Position numbers and translations under genes: made by a program
The notes under the pieces: generated by a model
The model's input: the letters and a program-made list of their open reading frames with translations, nothing else
Told to the model about the DNA's origin: nothing
Database searches by the model: none
NCBI GenBank assembly: GCA_977006965.1
Contig: OZ345352.1
Location: 3,720,001-3,784,000 of the forward strand
Origin: Phymatolithon calcareum
Taxonomy: Eukaryota; Rhodophyta; Florideophyceae; Hapalidiales
DNA length: 64,000 bases
Direction: 5' to 3'
In this document: one piece after another, positions 1 to 10,300 of the stretch
Layout of the letters: each line of letters starts with the position of its first letter
How positions within the stretch are numbered: the first letter of the stretch is position 1

Positions 1-1401
1 GTCTTCAAGGTCAAGGATACAGGCCCGAAAGTTCGAATTGTAGCGAAAGGGTTCCGACAGGTGCATGGGGTGGACTACGGTGAAACGTATGCCCCAGTCG
101 TAAAGTTCACCTCCATCCGTATCCTACTTGCAACTGTTGCAGTCCATGACTTGGAACTTCATCAAATGGATGTTGTGACAGCATTTTTGCATTGTGAGCT
201 CGACGAAGACATATACATGGAGGTTCCGGCCGGCTTTCAAGACTCCAAGCATCCCAACCTGGTGTGCAAGCTCCTCAAGGCACTATATGGTTTGAAGCAA
301 GCTCCTCGACAATGGAATGCCAAGATTGACAATTTCCTCATCGACAAGCTTGGATTCTCGAGTAGTCCCAATGATCCATGTCTCTATGTCCGGCACAAGT
401 CTAATTCCATCATGTTCATCGCTCTGTACGTGGATGACTTGTTGATTGCCGGGAACGACACTTCTGCCATTATATGGATCAAGGAGGAGCTCAACCAGAG
501 ATTCGAGATGAAGGATCTTAACGAAGCCGGCTTGTGTCTTGGTCTTGAAATCCGAAGAAATCGAAAACTTCGGACTCTCCATCTCTCACAGTCGGCGTAC
601 GCTCAGTCCGTCTTGGAACGTTTCGGTATGGAAAACTCAAAACCAGTACCAACGCCAATGGAGTCCAGTCCCAAGAACGCCGCAGTTGGAGAAATCGATA
701 TCACAGAGTCTGTGTCAGACCAAGTCCCGTATCGTCCTGGTATCGGAACCCTCATGTATTTGATGGTGGGCACTCGGCCAGACATATCGGACTCCGTTGC
801 CAAGTTGTCTTCATTCTGCGAAAACCCTCTCCAACGTCACTGGATGGCTGTCAAGCGTGTTCTTCGCTATATCGCGGGTACTCGGAACCATGGCATTCTT
901 TTCGGCTCAAATTGCAACTTGGTGCCATTCGGCTACACCGACTCAGATTGGGCAGGATGTGGAGAGACTCGTCGCTCTACAAGTTGTTATGTGGTCTTAC
1001 TCGCAGGGGGAGCGATAAGCTGGCGTTCGAGGAAGCAGACCATCGTGGCAACCTCAACATGCGAAGCGGAATATATCGCGTCAAGTGCAGCCGCCAAGGA
1101 AGCCGTATGGTTATCTCGCCTCATCGCCGACGTTCACGGTCTCGTGAAGCCAGCTAGCATGACTTTGTACACCGACAGTCAGAGTGCGATCGCGACGGGG
1201 ACGAACGCTGCCATCACTCAGCGAAAAAAACACATCGACATACAATAACACTATGTACGCGATGTTGTTGCCACCGGGAAGCTGAACATCAAGTATTGCG
1301 AGACGAACTTCATGGTCGCCGACGCATTGACGAAGCCGCTTGATCGCATTAAGACCGCCAAGTTCGCACAAGACATGGGTATATGCGACTTGAAGTCCTA
1401 G
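1..1401 (+). pseudogene. Ty1/copia reverse transcriptase-RNase H, 3' part, with one internal stop
   Basis: The open frame enters from the left edge of the window and encodes the C-terminal half of a copia Pol polyprotein. Visible landmarks are the RT opening block GETYAPVVKFTSIR, the LYGLKQAPRQWN segment, the YVDDLLIAG catalytic motif near position 430, and the RNase H block with TSTCEAEYIASS, YTDSQSAI and KKHIDIQ. A TAA at 1246-1248 stands where the family has a tyrosine codon (HIDIQY). The same frame then continues through VADALTKPL to a natural stop at 1399-1401. The element copies its RNA into cDNA inside virus-like particles. This copy is disabled by the nonsense codon unless suppressed. 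It is followed directly by a purine tract and its 3' LTR. Confidence 0.93.
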
Positions 1402-1422
1402 TGTCCCTCGATCAGGGGGGAG

Positions 1423-1864
1423 TGTTGAAAGTGTGTAGCTTGGAGCTCTCGTCGCGTCACACCTCAAAATCAAGGTATGATCTCGGTACACGTGTACACG
1501 TGTCAAGTCGAAAGACAGAGTGTCTCAGAACTTTAAATCAAGAAGAGTGGCGGTGACACGTGTCAAAGTATGATAAGAGTATGATAATCATACTCCCCTC
1601 ACTCAATAGATGATTCTTGATTTTTTCATGTTACACGTGTCATATGATATTATGACAAATTTGTTTAGGGTTAGATTGTCTCCGACGTCAATTAGGGTTT
1701 TGATCAAGTCTCGTTGAGTTCTCAGGTCTATATAGTCTTGACCTGAGGTCCGCCAAGTCAATAAACCAAGGAACTCATTCAATCACAACTCATCTTCTAC
1801 TCAACCAATTCACTCCATCCAAAGATTTTCATTCACCTCATCTTTTCCATAACCTCCAACAACA
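1423..1864 (+). repeat. copia 3' long terminal repeat
   Basis: The LTR starts with TGTTG right after a polypurine tract (AGGGGGGAG, 1414-1422) and ends in CCAACAACA, giving inverted TGTTG/CAACA ends. It carries a TATA-like stretch and an AATAAA near position 1761. A second, diverged LTR of the same length and inverted orientation at 2939-3380 defines the limits. The shared blocks include ACACGTGTACACGTGTCAA and the GGAGCTCT segment near the 5' end. Confidence 0.85.
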
Positions 1865-2938
1865 AAATACAGCTTACAGCTCGCGTACATTATGGACCGT
1901 AATGCAGAGAAGCCTCTCGTTGCAGGATCCCATTCTGGAGCGAAAAAATAGAGAAGTAGGTTTTCAGGCTCTGCCTGTGCACTGTGCACAAAACGTGCAC
2001 GGCTCGCACCCGCGGCTTTCGTGATTTTCAAAAGTTGCCCGCGAGAATTCCTCATGTAGCCGTTGTGCTCCGGGTAGATTTAACTATATTTTAAGTTATG
2101 AAACGGAAGACTTGGAGGTGTGGCTCGCATCTTTTGTCGCGTGAAACAGCGATGAACGCCGGCGGAACGTTCTCGGAGGCGAGTAGCTTGTCTGACGAGC
2201 CCGATCTTCAATCTGCCGTAATTTGTGGGCTGGAACAAGGGGCTCGGTCGCGCACTCATCCGTCAGTGGTCCTCTCTTGAGAGAAGTGCTCGCATTACTC
2301 ATTTCTTCGAAATATAACCTATCACTTGCGGTCACGTTGCCACATTTTCATCAGCTAATCACGAAAGCGCAGGCACGAGCGCCTCGAAATCCGACATGGC
2401 ACCGCAGGGTTTACTGCACTCTAACTTTACTGTCCCTAAGATGCTTACAGCACTAAATGTCCTAGCACAATTCCAGTGGCTGTCGTTGAACGAGGGCTCT
2501 GTCAGAGCGGTACAAGAATCGAGCTTCATCACTTTAATACAAAGATTTCCTCATAACTAACCTGACAAAGCGCAGGGCACATTATTAATATATTTTTTGA
2601 AATATCAGGGTTCTACTTTTGTCCCCCGCCTAACATTCCCCTGGTAATTGTAAGTAAATAATTGGATAACTGAGAATAATATTAATTTTGCACTGCGAGC
2701 TTCGAAAAGTGTAAGCAACAAGAAATACAATTAAGACTTCATAATGCTGGTGACGAATACAATAGGCTCCTCCAAAATTTCGCCCTAAATAATACAGAAT
2801 CTCAATACTAATGAAGAAAGAAATATGTCATAGATTCTATTCAGTAGTAAGATATTGATTACGTATTGGCAGTACACAGTGGAAATTACGATTCTAATGC
2901 TTGTGGTACTGAATATAAATATTTACAGTTGATGCGTT
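1865..2938. other. no gene recognised
   Basis: This gap lies between the copia LTR and the inverted solo LTR. Only short frames without family resemblance are present. From about 2470 it is AT-rich. Confidence 0.5.
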
Positions 2939-3380
2939 TGTTGTTGGAGGTTAGGGAAGTGATGAGATGAAAAGAAAAGTTTGGTTGAGTTGAAATGGTC
3001 CCTTGGTTTATTCGCTAGGTCGAACTCAAATCCTGATTATATAGACTTGAGATCGGGTCCGAACTTGATCAAATGTGCTATGATAGCACTTTGACGACGG
3101 TGAACCTAATTAATGTAATTACCCTAGTAATTGTGTATCATAATCTTGTCATATCGTATGACACGTATTCTATACTGAAATTCATCATTATTGATACTGA
3201 GTACGGGGGTATGCTTATCATACCTCCAATCATACTTTGACACGTGTCTTGGCCAATATTATTATCTCGATGAATCCAGGCATGCTGTCAAACATGTTGA
3301 CACGTGTACACGTGTACTGATATCATACTTGATATTGAAGTGTGGTGCGACTAGAGCTCCGAGCAGTCACACTTCCAACA
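2939..3380 (-). repeat. solo copia LTR, inverted
   Basis: Read on the minus strand, this begins TGTTGGAAGTGTG and ends CCAACAACA. It matches the 1423-1864 LTR over its full 442 bp with moderate divergence, including the ACACGTGTACACGTGTCAA block and an AATAAACC signal. No internal copia coding sequence borders it, so it is best read as the product of LTR-LTR recombination. A clean 5-bp target duplication was not evident. Confidence 0.85.
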
Positions 3381-4784
3381 ACTATCCCTTCAGATTCGCA
3401 AACATTCTTGACTGTACTCTTAAATGTATGTTCCCCAAGTGTTGTTTCTTTAACCAATGCTCCTTCTTCTTCTCCTTGGTGTTCGTTTTCACGATAAAAC
3501 GATTCTAGAACTTCCCAAGTCATTGCCAAGAGTAGATATATTCTTCAAATGTTTGGTAGTGATTGACAAGGCCACCAGGAATAGGCTTATTGAAAATTGG
3601 AATCATTCTGCCACAGCTCGGCTCCGAAAACACTCTTTATTAACCAAATGTCCTCCCCATCGAGCCGGGTCTTCCTCAAGTGGTGCATCTCAACTTAATG
3701 CATTGATTTCGTGCGACCACTACACGCCATTCCGAGGGTAAACATCAAGCCAGCAAGAAAGCCATTCGGAATGGTAGCCCTCGTAACGTCAGACCGTGCA
3801 TGAAAAAGACTGTTGTGGCTCTTAATGTGACTTTCTTTCGCTTGCTGTTCACTGTACAGATTGTCCACGACGAAAAAGAGTCCGATGCCTGGATCTGAAA
3901 AACTTTACCCGTCAGGAGTGATACCGGGTAGTCCCAGTTCTTGGGCACCTTTGACTGACAAGCGCGTAATTATGCATCGTTTTTGGCGCCACTCGGTTTC
4001 ATTCTTGTACCTGTTGTTAACAACAAAATGGATGAGAACTCCATTCTGGCGATAAAGTACAGGTTCGGATAACTCTCAGGTGGAAGGAAATCGAACTTTT
4101 TGACGTTATTATGGCGCGCACATGGAGCGGAAACGTTGATGATGACGTTGGAAATGTGCACAAAAATGCCGGTCGAATATTGTTTTGAACTGCGGTTGTG
4201 GAGTTGGACGAGTTGGGACGGAAAGTCGGTGGACGCAAAATCTGTAACTCTTCATTTGGATAATTAACAGCAGCTTGCGGTGAGGGTGTGACAGGAGTAA
4301 TTTCATTCGTTCTAGGCGGGATGCTTCAGTATAGTCGTCACGGTCTTCTTTGCGGGCAGGAAACACTTCCTGTTCATATTAGGTGGTGCCCATGATATTG
4401 CATACGCAAGATAAAGGCGGAAGCGAGACGTACAGTGAATGAGAGTCATCAGAGTCAACAAAGGAGTCATTCAGGTTCGGTAGAGACAATGTAAAAGACC
4501 ACAGTTTCCTAGAACGATAATTCAGTTTTCAGAATTCCTGAATTGGTGACCTTAACGCAGATCCTTCCTTCATATTAAGTAGCAAGACGTTCGAATGATA
4601 TATCATCGGGCACTTCAAGAATAAACCAGTATTTGATTTAGGGCTACGCCGCGGATCAAATTGCATCCCTAAGCAGAATTTATGCTGCGTAAATTGTATC
4701 GTGGCGAAAACTGAAGATGTAGGTGTAAATTTTTATTTTTGTACATACTAATCTAGTATGGATAGCGCTTAGATAGTAGAGGTT
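3381..4784. other. no gene recognised
   Basis: Short open frames occur on both strands, but none has recognisable domains, codon pattern or a good start context. Confidence 0.4.
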
Positions 4785-4800
4785 TACTTGGTACCGTGCA

Positions 4801-4834
4801 TTAGATTATGAATCTAAAGGTCGTGGGTTCGAGT
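4801..4834 (+). pseudogene. tRNA-like 3' half, anticodon loop TTATGAA
   Basis: A 5-bp anticodon stem (TTAGA/TCTAA, 4801-4817) encloses the 7-nt loop TTATGAA, which would present anticodon ATG. It is followed by a 5-nt variable region and a T-arm GTGGG-TTCGAGT-CCCGT with two G-T pairs. A T-run (TTGATTTTTTT) follows about 20 nt later, as at Pol III terminators. The upstream part does not fold into a convincing D-arm or a matching acceptor stem, so this is a degenerate tRNA, possibly His-like by its loop, or a tRNA-derived repeat. Confidence 0.4.
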
Positions 4835-5873
4835 CCCGTCCAAAATGAGGTTGATTTTTTTCATGGGATTCAGAGGACGGCATAAACACAAACCCCGTCT
4901 TTCAGACTAGAGAAACATTTATTGAAGAAGTCGAAGCAATTAATTAAGAGATAGAATCGTTTTATCAAGCGACGACGTTATTAAAATTAGAGCCAACATT
5001 CAAATATCGTCAAATTTCTTGGGAAGCTAGATTACCTTCTGCTGCAGCATCACACGCTTCCCGTGAATTTGCTACGATCTATATTTTCTTGAACACCCTG
5101 TCTTGTGGTCCTTTTTGGCAGTTTTCAGTGCGTTCAGATCGTCGGATCTAAAGCGAATGTCCGCCTTCTAGTCTTGAGAAAGTCTCGAACAACGTGTCAG
5201 AATCTGGACTTTGACATGAAGAACGCGGTACCCTTCTACGTCCTTCGGATTTCACGCAAAGCTGCCACGCCGGGCTTTGCGCGCAAATTGTTCTTCGGCC
5301 CACTTGGGGCAGTGGACGGAAGAGCAGGGCTCTTTCAGCCAGTAGTTTGGCGGTTGTTCATAGGAGCCATTACACACAGGACGGTAGGAGATGCTCGATA
5401 GGAGAATGTTGTGGTGGGGCTGTGATCGCCTTGTTCTTGACTAATAGACCTAGAGAAGCACTACATATACAATTGGGAAACTCAAAATGAGGTCTCCTTC
5501 AGCGTTCAACATATTTAACCAATAATAGTGAGACAAATGGAGTTCCAAATAAAACTTTTCAGCTCCGAAAAGCTCATTTTGGGCCCCTGTTTCTTGATTA
5601 TAACGGCCAGTTTGTGCACCATGCAGGAGTAGATTTAAATTAGACTGCATCTGTAGGCTTATAATTATTATCTAATAAAAATCGAACGAATTGAAATCCA
5701 AAGCAGATTTTTCTGCCGAGAAGCTCATTTCGGCGTTCTCCTGTCTCGGTTTACAGTTTATGTCCAATCAAAAGCTTTCAATAAGCGTATTTGAAGGTTT
5801 TTTGGTCACATACCAATCCCTGTGCATAACACACCGTGATAAATTATCATAAGGAGTCGGACAAGTGGGTTGT

Positions 5874-5992
5874 CGCCCTGTAGGATCGGCCCGCATATGA
5901 GCACTGGACTCGGATATGAGACCTTAGCTTCGCCTCGGTGCATATTAGTTGCTTCGGGCCCATCTGCAGGCCCCTCCACCGAGCGACAACGC
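5874..5992. repeat. imperfect foldback element
   Basis: GGTTGTCGC at the left end is inverted as GCGACAAC at the right. Just inside, CCTGTAGGATCGGCCC is the imperfect inverse of GGGCCCATCTGCAGG. The roughly 115-bp unit can fold into a long imperfect hairpin and contains no coding frame. Confidence 0.45.
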
Positions 5993-6089
5993 CTACTTTA
6001 AGTCTGATATCGGCTCAGGTGGATAACTTATAGTTGCTCAGAGTGGCAGCACGATTATTACTTGAGTATCGATAAGCCATATCTTGTTT

Positions 6090-6555
6090 AATTCTTCTAG
6101 TTGAAGTTTATTAAAAATCTTTATCGTTTCACGAATAAACGGGCAAGTTATTGTCAGTTTCTACCTTTCATTGCGTATTCTCTTGAAGACTTACGCCTGT
6201 CATAGGCCGTGTGGAAAAGTTTGGGCCCTAGACGATCCTATATCCTACGCGGTTTTCTTGTGGTGTTCGCTAATGGCCTCCCCACCAGTACGTGTCGTGT
6301 CTAACGAAACATCTTGTCTTTTGACATCAGAACAGACCTTCTTCGTTTTCCATGCACTCAATGAAGGTATTCCTGAATAGCAAAAGCTCTTCAAGGGCTT
6401 TCTGGTTGTCCAATCTTTTGTCTTCTTTAGGGTCGTATCCTTTCAAATTGCATTCCAGAGTTTCCATATGCCGTCGAACTCTTTTTCCGAATGTCTCCAC
6501 CATGTTTTTATGGACGCCTACGTGAATCTTCGCAGATGTATTAAAGGACATGTTA
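6090..6555 (-). pseudogene. non-LTR retrotransposon 3' fragment
   Basis: Minus-strand residues including MVETFGKRVRRHMETLECNL resemble a segment at about 31.6-31.7 kb (FGNKVGQHMETLERNL) and a weaker one at 19.2-19.3 kb. DNA at 6170-6300 is also similar to 22140-22270 in the same orientation. On the minus strand it ends in TTAATAAACTTCAA, like other LINE 3' ends in this window. It is coding-dead and truncated. Confidence 0.6.
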
Positions 6556-6639
6556 TCTGAGCCTCGTGTCTGGGAATCTGAGGCTTGCTGGTAGCTCGCT
6601 TGTCTAGTCCTACGGCTTTATTCTTTTCCTCTTCAGCTC

Positions 6640-7080
6640 TGTAAGGGAGTAGTATTAAAACATATTATGGCCTCCTTATACTCCTTATCCTTACAGTACT
6701 TTTATACTTTTATGCCATTATGTATTTCCATGTTTTGGCTCTGTTATGTTAGTCCTTATGCCTAGTAGACATCATGTAAGGTGTAATTATAGATGTTATG
6801 GCAACTTATGCTTGCCATCATGTACCTTATTCCATAATAGCAAGAATATAGAAAACCTATTGCAATACTGTAGACTACTTTAGAGACTATATATAAACTC
6901 GAAAGCCGGCCCCGAAGCCGAGGACGGCAACCAACTCAGGAGAAACCACCAGACCCTCAACCACCAAACCATCGACTCCAACCTCGAACCCAACCTTCAC
7001 CACCAACCTCACCCTTATCCAACCGTGCCACACGTGTCACCACTCGTGTCATATCACCACCGAAAATAATCAAGTAAGTA
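6640..7080. other. AT-rich gene-free segment with TATA-like box
   Basis: The segment has a TATATATAAA-type box at about 6888-6897, followed by a C/A-rich, CCACCAACC-type stretch to about 7060. This could be a remnant LTR or promoter of a mobile element. No partner copy or coding frame was identified. Confidence 0.3.
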
Positions 7081-7960
7081 TCATACACCGCCTTTGAAGT
7101 TCAAGGCGATGTCCTTGCTTTTCCGCAAACTATTTCTATTGAATCTGTTTGACTTCTTCAACCAACGTTTCTCTGGTATCCATCTCGAACTGTCATTCTT
7201 TGTAGTTTGCAGCTCTTGGGTGTTTGAGTGTGCAGGCAGATTTTCTAAATTCCATGTTTCTTGCGCCATTGTCCTCCTCAGAATCTTGGAAGAAATGATT
7301 TCCCGTCTTTGGTTTGGAGCTTGGATTCGGCACAAAATGCGAGGTCTGACTGTCCTTCCTCTTTCCATAGGTCCGAATACTCGGCTGAAGAACGTTTGCT
7401 CAACTTCCTTGTGGTGGCCTGAACGTTTTTTGGCGTATTCCCAGCGTTGCTGGAGTAGTGCTTCGTACACCTGGATGCATTTTGGATGATCAGCCCTTCC
7501 TTTAATATTCCAAGTGTGCGTATCTCAGACATGGTGGACCTTGCTTTCTTCAGGCGTTGAAGCATTTTAGTGCCTGATACTCTCGCGGGGCCTACGGAAA
7601 CTCCAAGATACGTGACTTCCGGAGCGTGGGTCAGGATATTTTTCGTGAGTTTTAATGTCACATGTGCTGTTTCCTCTGATTCTAGGATATTGCTATTGCC
7701 TTATTACATATTCCGTGCCATCACGCGCTCTTTGGTCCAGCGAGTACCCATGTCCAGCATGAGTGTTTTCGCTCACAACAGAACGTCGTCTACGCATAGG
7801 ATAGCGGGAACAACCATCCAGGTGCTCGGAATCTTGCTCATCCGCTCGGAAAACTGATCCATGAGATTGATCTACAAACTCGGACTGAGGGGGCCCTGTA
7901 GTACACACCTGTCCACCACTTCCTGTCGGCATCACCAAATGTTGAAACCCATAACAGTGG
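7081..7960 (-). pseudogene. decayed non-LTR reverse transcriptase fragment
   Basis: Minus-strand frames carry reverse transcriptase debris in broken order of frames. These include a GPPQSEF segment in the place of the GxPQGSP motif, LCVDDVLLCAKT in the place of the YADD motif, VTYLGVSVGPARVSG of the post-catalytic region, and RLKKARSTMSEIRTLGILK of the thumb. Several frameshifts and stops separate them. A homologous WKEEGQSDLAFCAESKL-like stretch recurs at about 32.2-32.4 kb. Confidence 0.7.
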
Positions 7961-7984
7961 CAGAAATGCCCCGGTCACAGGCTA

Positions 7985-8378
7985 TAGTGGGGGTGATATA
8001 TCTTGATTTATTTCACAAGCTTCCAAAGCCTCAATTTGAGTAACAGGGCAGCTTCTCGCTGTTTTCCATACTCCTCTCTCTGCTATCCTTCTAATATCTA
8101 ATTTCTCGCCCTGTGAGGGCCCGAGAAAGTCTTTTGCATTCATATTCCGTTTCTTGGTCCATCTTCATAGACCGTAGTATACGCTGCAACACGATAAGCT
8201 CCACCACAGCACCAGTCCCGAAGTACTTCGCCAGAATGGGTTTTCTCCACAAAGAAACTCTGTTGAAAATGACTCTCAGACATCTCAACCGTGCAGCTCT
8301 GTCCCTTATATGTAACACTCCTGGTAGGTCGTTCGGTACGCCGATCGGGATTTTAACTGTCCGGCCCTCATCTTCCAT
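7985..8378 (-). pseudogene. C-terminal fragment and 3' end of a second non-LTR family
   Basis: The frame encodes CLRCLRVIFNRVSLWRKPIL and ECKRLSRALTGREIR. It is closely similar to the C-terminus of the element at 19449-21244 (CLRCLRLTFNRAPIWRKSVL). Past the coding end, the DNA GAGGCTTTGGAAGCTT with AAATAAATC matches the 3' end at about 19375-19440. It is a 5'-truncated copy of that family. Confidence 0.7.
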
Positions 8379-8533
8379 ATCACTGAAGTGTCGTTTTTCA
8401 AATTAGTGACACGCACGTGAAAATATTTAGCCACTACCAAATACATCAAACGACGAGCTCATTTTACGTATTTCACCGTAATTTTTCAAAACATCACACC
8501 GAACTACGAGTAGAGTATACGAGCGACGGGCGA

Positions 8534-10193
8534 TTAAACATAAAGGTTCCTGCTGATATCCCTCAGGTTGTCAGGATAAAACTCCTTGAAGAATTGCGGT
8601 AACAGGTCCAGGCTCTCCTCTGCATTTTTCTCTCTCGTGAAGATGAAATGTTGCTGCAGAGTAGCAATTGAACGAGCTGATTGTTCCTCACGCTTAAACA
8701 CAATATCAGTAAACCTCTTTGCCAGTCCCTGATTTGCGTCCGGATAGTAGCTCTGGAATAGATTTGTCACCTGCTCACGATCCGGTGCCGTGAACTCAAA
8801 ACGTCGATCTACTCGCCCGGCTCGGATAAGGGCGGGGTCCAGACGCTCAATATGGTTTGTCGTCATCACGGTCAGTACGCCGTCGGCTGACACCAGTCCA
8901 TCTAAAGCGTTTAGCAGTCCTGAGAAAGTTAGCGATGCCTGCGTCTGACACTTGCGGTCCTCGTTGAATAGCACGTCTACATCCTGCACGGGTTCGAAGA
9001 ATGGAAGGTGACCGCATCTAAATACAATTGTTAGCTTACCTGCAACGTTCGTCGCGCTAGAAAAATATCGCGTGCAAGAATCTTACCTCAAGTACAACCA
9101 TACTGGGCTTAGGAATTGACCTCAGAGCATCCTGGAGCTGCCGGTTGCCCATCTTCCTATCAGCGAGACACATGAAACAAGTTATGAGCTTCAGCTCACC
9201 AGCAAGCCCGCGTATAAGCGACGTTTTGCCGACCCCCGGTGGTCCATAGAAGAGATAGCTGCGCCGGTACGGCAATCCATGATCTACGCAATTCATGGGC
9301 CAAAACAAGACGAATAGTCAGTACCAATCACGTCGACAAGGTCAGCGAGACAGATGAAAAAGTTGCATCTACTAACCCAGATACCACTTCTTGGTGGTAC
9401 TCTTCCTGAACGACTTGAAGTCTGCCACAATAGCGTCCCGCTGTCCCCTTTTCAAGAAAATGCTGCTCAACGGACGTGCATCCTTATGCCCATTATTTCT
9501 CCAGTAGGCGTTACCGCTTTTCGAAATAGCGAGCGTATAGAGCACGTACTTTCCCGCTTTCGTCGATCGCTTCTTCTTATCATCTTGATTCTTCCACACA
9601 AGCGCATTCTCCACCAGCTTTTTGAGAGTCAACGGATTGGCCGCAAATAGCAATATGGTGCGATATAGACGGGCCTGGTAGAGCACTTCGATCGGGTTTC
9701 CTCGAGCAACATGAATGACAAAAACGTCCTGGTCATCCGCCAGAGCACGTGCGTATCCAAGACCTAGACTATATTCCGGAATATCAGGGTCTTCAGGATC
9801 TGTTCCATCGATAACACCGTTGCCAGAGCCGGTCCAGAGGGTGGAGAGTCGACCGGGGGACTCAGGATCGTCAGCTGTGGCATTGATCTTCTTCGGTGGT
9901 TTTCGTGTGGCGTCCACTGCAGAGAGGGCCAAATACTCCAATATGGCGTTGTATGGTACCTTTGCTGAGCATGTGACTTCGAGATGGGCCACTTCCTCAA
10001 TGGGGAGTCCAAGCTTGTCTGCGATCCACTTGGGACATACATTGGCACCCACGGTGTCAACTACTGGATCGTTTGGAGGACAGGTTTTCGGCTTTCCATT
10101 CGGCACTTCGTCGGCAGATGCGATGTGGGGTGACAAGGTGGCCGGAAGAGGTGGCGGCGGCACAAGGGATTGTGCGCAAACCGAGTTTGGCAT
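8534..10193 (-). CDS. BCS1-like AAA-ATPase A, three exons
   Basis: The predicted exons are 10193-9377, 9283-9087 and 8983-8534, with GT..AG introns of 93 and 103 bp, giving 487 residues. Residues 1-270 form a non-AAA N-terminal region with CPKWIADKLGLP and a WYL segment before the AAA core. The core has Walker A GPPGVGKT (286-293), Walker B VVLEDVD (335-341, split by intron 2), sensor N381 in MTTNH and RAGRVDRR (392-399). The block [16 protein letters not shown] is the signature of BCS1-type ATPases, which in mitochondria move the folded Rieske protein. Unlike classical BCS1 no N-terminal membrane segment is obvious, so location and substrate are unknown. Gene B is a close paralogue with identical exon lengths. 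Confidence 0.9.
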
Positions 10194-10280
10194 GGCTGTA
10201 GTTGGGTGAGGCGTGAAAAGACCAGCGGTTCTTTTGGTTGTGGTAGATTCACGTTGGGCGCCGGATAAATGATAGCAGTC

Positions 10281-10300
10281 TGTCTTTTAAGTCTTTTCAC
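10281..10300 (-). promoter_or_regulatory. promoter-proximal block shared by genes A and B
   Basis: On the minus strand GTGAAAAGACTTAAAAGAC lies about 107 bp upstream of the gene A start codon. Gene B has GTGAAAAGACATAAAAGGC at a similar distance, and TGCTAT follows both. The TTAAAAG/ATAAAAG core resembles a TATA element. A conserved role is inferred only from two paralogues. Confidence 0.4.
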
